A stretch of 64,000 nucleotides of DNA. Origin: Gordonia sediminis. GTDB lineage: Bacteria; Actinomycetota; Actinomycetes; Mycobacteriales; Mycobacteriaceae. The notes under the pieces are model-generated. The model was not told where the DNA came from, made no database searches, and saw nothing but the letters and a program-made list of their open reading frames with translations. The first letter of the stretch is position 1, and each line of letters starts with the position of its first letter. Made by a program: the position numbers and the translations under genes. The stretch spans positions 124,001 through 188,000 of the forward strand of contig RZUM01000005.1 of assembly GCA_004193205.1 (NCBI GenBank). The letters run 5' to 3'. Shown here piece by piece: positions 60,909 to 64,000 of this stretch.

Positions 60909-63148
60909 CAGTGGTACTCCTCGTCCATGCGGGTCACGCTGACCGGGACGCCGTTGAAGATCGGCGACGCGGTCAGTGCCTCGAGCTGGGTGTGGTCGTC
61001 GACCAGGGCGTTGTAGTTGGTACCGGGTGCCGATGCGGCCGCCGCGGTGCGCAGGCCGCGTCCGTCGTGCCCCCAGCCGTGCGGCATGCTCACCACGCCC
61101 GGTCGCAACGAGGTGTCGATCCGGATCTCAGCGCTCACGGTGGCGACCTGCGAGGCCACCGCCACTCGGTCACCGTCGACGAGGCCTCGTTGTGCTGCAT
61201 CGGCAGGGCCGATAAGCAAGGCGCACTGCCCGCTGTCGGGCTGCGGCAGGGCGTTGTGCAGCCACGTGTTCATCCCTCGCCGCTGGCGCCGGTTGATCAG
61301 CAGTAATCCGTCATCGGGAGGCCGCAGACTCTCCCGTAGCCGGGGCAGGTCCGCGGTGATCATGTCCGGAGTCAGGTTGATGCGGCCGTTCGGCGTCCTC
61401 AGGACCTCCGGAATGCGCGAGGTCAGCGGTCCGTAGTCGATCCCGTTCGGATTCGCCTCCAGCAGAGCCAGAGTCAGTCCACCCGAGTCCACGTCGAAGC
61501 GGTCGCCGTAGGGCCCGCTGCGCAGCCGCAGATCCAGCAGGCGGTCGGGACCGCGGCGACTCCCCGTTGCGCGCAACGCCTGTTCGGGATCGCAGCCGGC
61601 CAGTTTCGCAGCGCGCCGGGTGGCGACGGCCGCGACCTCGTCGTCGAGCTCCTCGACAGCGCGATCGGGCGTGCCCTTGGCGATCGCCGCGAGCCGCAGC
61701 AGGATCTGCCACTCGGAGAGCTCATCGTCGGCGAGCTCGAGCAGCGGCGGGGTGTACCGGGCGACATTGCGGATCTGGAAGTGCGACAACGTGACATCGT
61801 GGTGACCGCGTGTCACCAGGGGCGGCGGCGGAAGGATCACATCGGCGTACCGAGTGGTCTCATTGAGATAGCAATCCACCGAGACCATGAATTCGACTGC
61901 GTCAAGCGCTTTCTCGATCGCGTCGCTGTTGGGCAGCGAGCGTGCCGGATTCCCGGCGAGGGTGATCAGCGCCCGCGTCCGACCCGGTCCGGGCGTGAGG
62001 ATCTCCTCCGCGAAGCAGACTGCGGGCAATTCCCCCATCGCTTCGGGGAGATCACGCACCCGTGACCGCCATCGATCGAACATGAGCTTGGGCGGTCGGG
62101 TCACCGGCCACGTGTTCTGTCCGCCCGCCGCCGGTAGCGAGAACATCGCACCACCGGGTCGGTCGAGGTTGCCGGTGACGATCGTCAGCACCTCGACGAG
62201 CCAGTTCGCGAGCGTACCGAACTCTTGCATACAGGTGCCGATCCGCGAATGTGCCACCGCTGCAGACGCGTTGGCGAAGCCCCGCGCCACCGCGGTGATC
62301 AGCTCGACGTCGATGCCGCATGCCTGCGCCACCGCCGAGGGCACATAGTCACTCGCCAGCGCCAGCATCTCCTCCAGGCCGTCCACCACGGCGGGTATCC
62401 GATCCGGTCGGGTCAGGCCCTCCGTCGCGATCACCGACAGCACGCCGAGCAGGAACAGCGCGTCGGTGCCAGGACGGATGGGCACGTGCAGATCCGCCAC
62501 CTCCGCCGTCCGCGTCCGGACGGGATCGACCACCACGACGGTACCGCCGCGCTCACGCAGCGCCCGCAATCTGCCCTCCATGCCGGGTGCGGTCACCGTG
62601 CTGCCGTTGGACACCAGCGGGTTGGAGCCGAGGATCAACAGATAGTCGGTGCGGTCGATGTCGGGCAGGGTCAGACCCAACCCGGTGCCGTAGAGCAGCA
62701 TCTGCGCGAGGTTCTTCGGCCAGGTGTCGACACTGGCCGGCGAATAGATGTTCCGCGTGCCCAGAGCCGCGATCAACTCCCCCAGGTAGAACGTCGCGTC
62801 GAGGTGATGGGCGGCCGGGTTCCCGTGGTAGATCGCGCAGCTACCCGGATCCCCACTCACGAACTCCGGGAGTCGTCGATTGATCTCGGCGAATGCCTCG
62901 TCCCACGACGCTTCGCGGAAATCGCCCTCGGCGGTGCGCAGCAGCGGGGTTCGAATCCGGTCCGGATCACCCTCGATGCGGCCGAGGCCGAGTCCTTTCG
63001 CGCAACTGTGCCCGGCGCTCATCAGGTCGGACGGATTCGGTGCGACGCCGGAGATCCGGCGGCCGTCGAGTTCGACGAGCAGCCCACACGTCGACTCACA
63101 AAGGGGGCAGATTCGATGCCCGACTCGTCGCTCGCTGGTCGTCGTCAT
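60908..63148 (-). CDS. Molybdopterin oxidoreductase
   Basis: 746-residue DMSO-reductase superfamily protein. The N-terminal 4Fe-4S site is Cys14, 17, 21 and 49 (CPLCESTC...HSCAKG). LLILGSNPLVSNGS and SVDCYLNETTRYADVILP are typical pterin-binding strands, and the C-terminal domain has GVVSMPHGWGHDGRG. No Tat signal is seen, so it should be cytosolic. ATG 63148 with GAAGGAG overlaps the stop of the upstream gene by four bases. Together with the upstream paralogue and the FprB-like reductase it may hydroxylate or reduce a pathway intermediate, or oxidise formate; the substrate is open. Confidence 0.9.
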   Translation of the reverse strand: MTTTSERRVGHRICPLCESTCGLLVELDGRRISGVAPNPSDLMSAGHSCAKGLGLGRIEGDPDRIRTPLLRTAEGDFREASWDEAFAEINRRLPEFVSGDPGSCAIYHGNPAAHHLDATFYLGELIAALGTRNIYSPASVDTWPKNLAQMLLYGTGLGLTLPDIDRTDYLLILGSNPLVSNGSTVTAPGMEGRLRALRERGGTVVVVDPVRTRTAEVADLHVPIRPGTDALFLLGVLSVIATEGLTRPDRIPAVVDGLEEMLALASDYVPSAVAQACGIDVELITAVARGFANASAAVAHSRIGTCMQEFGTLANWLVEVLTIVTGNLDRPGGAMFSLPAAGGQNTWPVTRPPKLMFDRWRSRVRDLPEAMGELPAVCFAEEILTPGPGRTRALITLAGNPARSLPNSDAIEKALDAVEFMVSVDCYLNETTRYADVILPPPPLVTRGHHDVTLSHFQIRNVARYTPPLLELADDELSEWQILLRLAAIAKGTPDRAVEELDDEVAAVATRRAAKLAGCDPEQALRATGSRRGPDRLLDLRLRSGPYGDRFDVDSGGLTLALLEANPNGIDYGPLTSRIPEVLRTPNGRINLTPDMITADLPRLRESLRPPDDGLLLINRRQRRGMNTWLHNALPQPDSGQCALLIGPADAAQRGLVDGDRVAVASQVATVSAEIRIDTSLRPGVVSMPHGWGHDGRGLRTAAAASAPGTNYNALVDDHTQLEALTASPIFNGVPVSVTRMDEEYH

Positions 63149-64000
63149 CGGGTCTCCTTCGCCGGCTCGATCGCGACGGGTACCGCGGTCAGGGTGGGCA
63201 TCGCGTTGATGGTCTGGACTCCGGCTGCGTTGCTGGTCAGTGCGTTGACATTCACACCGTGTGCTCCTGCGATGTCGGTGCTGTCGAAACAGTGCGTCAT
63301 GCTCGCGGTGCCGCGGGCGAGTGTCCGGTCTGCCCGGGCTTTCGCGCACAACCGGCCCGAGGCCGACCGAACGGTCACCTCCTGACCGTCCCCGATTCCC
63401 AGTGCGGCCAGGTCGTCCGGATGAACCGCCACCGGGTTGGTTCCGCCGGGAACCAGGCCCGGTACCCTCGTGCCGGTGGAGTTGACCGCCTCCCGGATTC
63501 GCCGAACGGTCAGGCGCATCGGAAAGTCATCTGCTGCAGCACTTTCCACGAGAGCCTCGTGCAACTCCGCCCGCACGTCGTCGGGCATCAGCACGAGCCG
63601 GTTTCGCATCGCCTCCGCGGTCGCCGCGCCCACCACGGCTCCGCTCGGACCGGCAGCGTAACCGTGCGGGGACGCCACGACGTCGGCGAAATCGACCCGC
63701 CCCCGCTCTGCGGTCATCGCCAGCAGTTGCTCGGAGGTCAGCGGTGCCGCAGGGTCGAGGATCCGCCCGGCGAACTTGACGGGCTGACCGCAGGCCGTCG
63801 CGAGGTCGAGGAAGAAGCGCCAGTCGTCGACGACGCCGGGCGGCGGGGACACGAGCGCCGGCGTGAATTGCGCAAACGGTTGGGGGAAGAAGGGTTCCAT
63901 GATCGCGGTGTGGTCGGCACGCTCGTACATGGTGGTCGGGGCGATCACATAGTCGGCGAGCCGCGCGGTGCTCGACATGCGCGGGTCGACACATACCAGA
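63145..64000 (-). CDS. Molybdopterin oxidoreductase, C-terminal part (N-terminus outside window)
   Basis: About 285 C-terminal residues. The frame is open to the window end and reads VDPRMSSTARLADYVIAPTTMYERADHT, the middle pterin-binding domain of the same superfamily, so the ATG at 63978 is not the true start. The C-terminal domain carries NPVAVHPDDLAALGIGDGQEVTVRSASG. It is co-transcribed with the complete paralogue downstream (four-base overlap). The two may form a heteromeric enzyme or be independent isoenzymes. Confidence 0.85.
   Translation of the reverse strand, partial: LVCVDPRMSSTARLADYVIAPTTMYERADHTAIMEPFFPQPFAQFTPALVSPPPGVVDDWRFFLDLATACGQPVKFAGRILDPAAPLTSEQLLAMTAERGRVDFADVVASPHGYAAGPSGAVVGAATAEAMRNRLVLMPDDVRAELHEALVESAAADDFPMRLTVRRIREAVNSTGTRVPGLVPGGTNPVAVHPDDLAALGIGDGQEVTVRSASGRLCAKARADRTLARGTASMTHCFDSTDIAGAHGVNVNALTSNAAGVQTINAMPTLTAVPVAIEPAKETR

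Overview
The window is about 64 kb of high-GC actinobacterial chromosome. The gene families point to the Mycobacteriales, most likely Gordonia or a close relative: PknK-type kinase-ATPases, a DUF3068 membrane protein, a mycofactocin-type SDR, an F420-type luciferase-like oxidoreductase, a FprB-like ferredoxin reductase, EctD, and families of extragenic repeats containing ggtcgagtagcc and tatcgagacc. The genus is an inference. No rRNA, tRNA, CRISPR, phage or insertion sequence was seen.

Region 1 (1-9 kb and the transporter to 10.3 kb) is an IclR-controlled catabolic block. It holds an aldehyde dehydrogenase (cut by the window edge), a zinc alcohol dehydrogenase, a cupin, a DUF2255 protein, a nitroreductase, the IclR regulator, an MmgE/PrpD protein, a three-gene operon (Cys-nucleophile hydrolase, carboxymuconolactone-decarboxylase-like protein, thioesterase-fold protein) and an aromatic-acid-type MFS transporter. 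Related dyads lie in the IclR/nitroreductase gap and over the transporter's TATAAT box. Region 2 (10.4-13.8 kb) has an XRE/MmyB-type regulator with a leaderless promoter, an LtrA protein and a membrane metallophosphoesterase.

Region 3 (13.8-28.5 kb) is dominated by three giant PknK-like proteins of about 1150 residues (Ser/Thr kinase plus MalT-like STAND ATPase). Two are tandem and nearly identical; the first has lost 12 residues of the kinase activation loop. Between copies two and three lie an SDR, a MarR regulator, a divergent DHA2 exporter and a stand-alone ectoine hydroxylase. Region 4 (28.6-36.7 kb) holds an Old-Yellow-Enzyme oxidoreductase, an HpnE-like flavoprotein, a repeat array, msrB-msrA, a PHA-synthase-like hydrolase with a small partner, a DUF3068 protein and a cytochrome P450. 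Beside the P450 lies a broken TetR gene.

Region 5 (37-64 kb) looks like one large catabolic island: two aldehyde dehydrogenases, two transporters, a TauD dioxygenase, a TetR regulator, four SDRs, a rhodanese, a phthalate-dioxygenase-reductase-like protein, a fused double CaiB CoA-transferase, a lipid-transfer-protein/DUF35/NTF2 trio, an F420-type oxidoreductase, an enoyl-CoA hydratase, an acyl-CoA ligase, a ferredoxin-ferredoxin reductase fusion and two molybdopterin oxidoreductases. At least six promoters in this island carry the same 25-bp dyad (8-bp arms related to ATAAACCT / AGGTTTAT, 9-bp spacer). One copy sits over the leaderless promoter of the TetR gene. I read this as an undescribed TetR regulon that activates a substrate as its CoA thioester and then oxidises and cleaves it; the substrate cannot be told from sequence.
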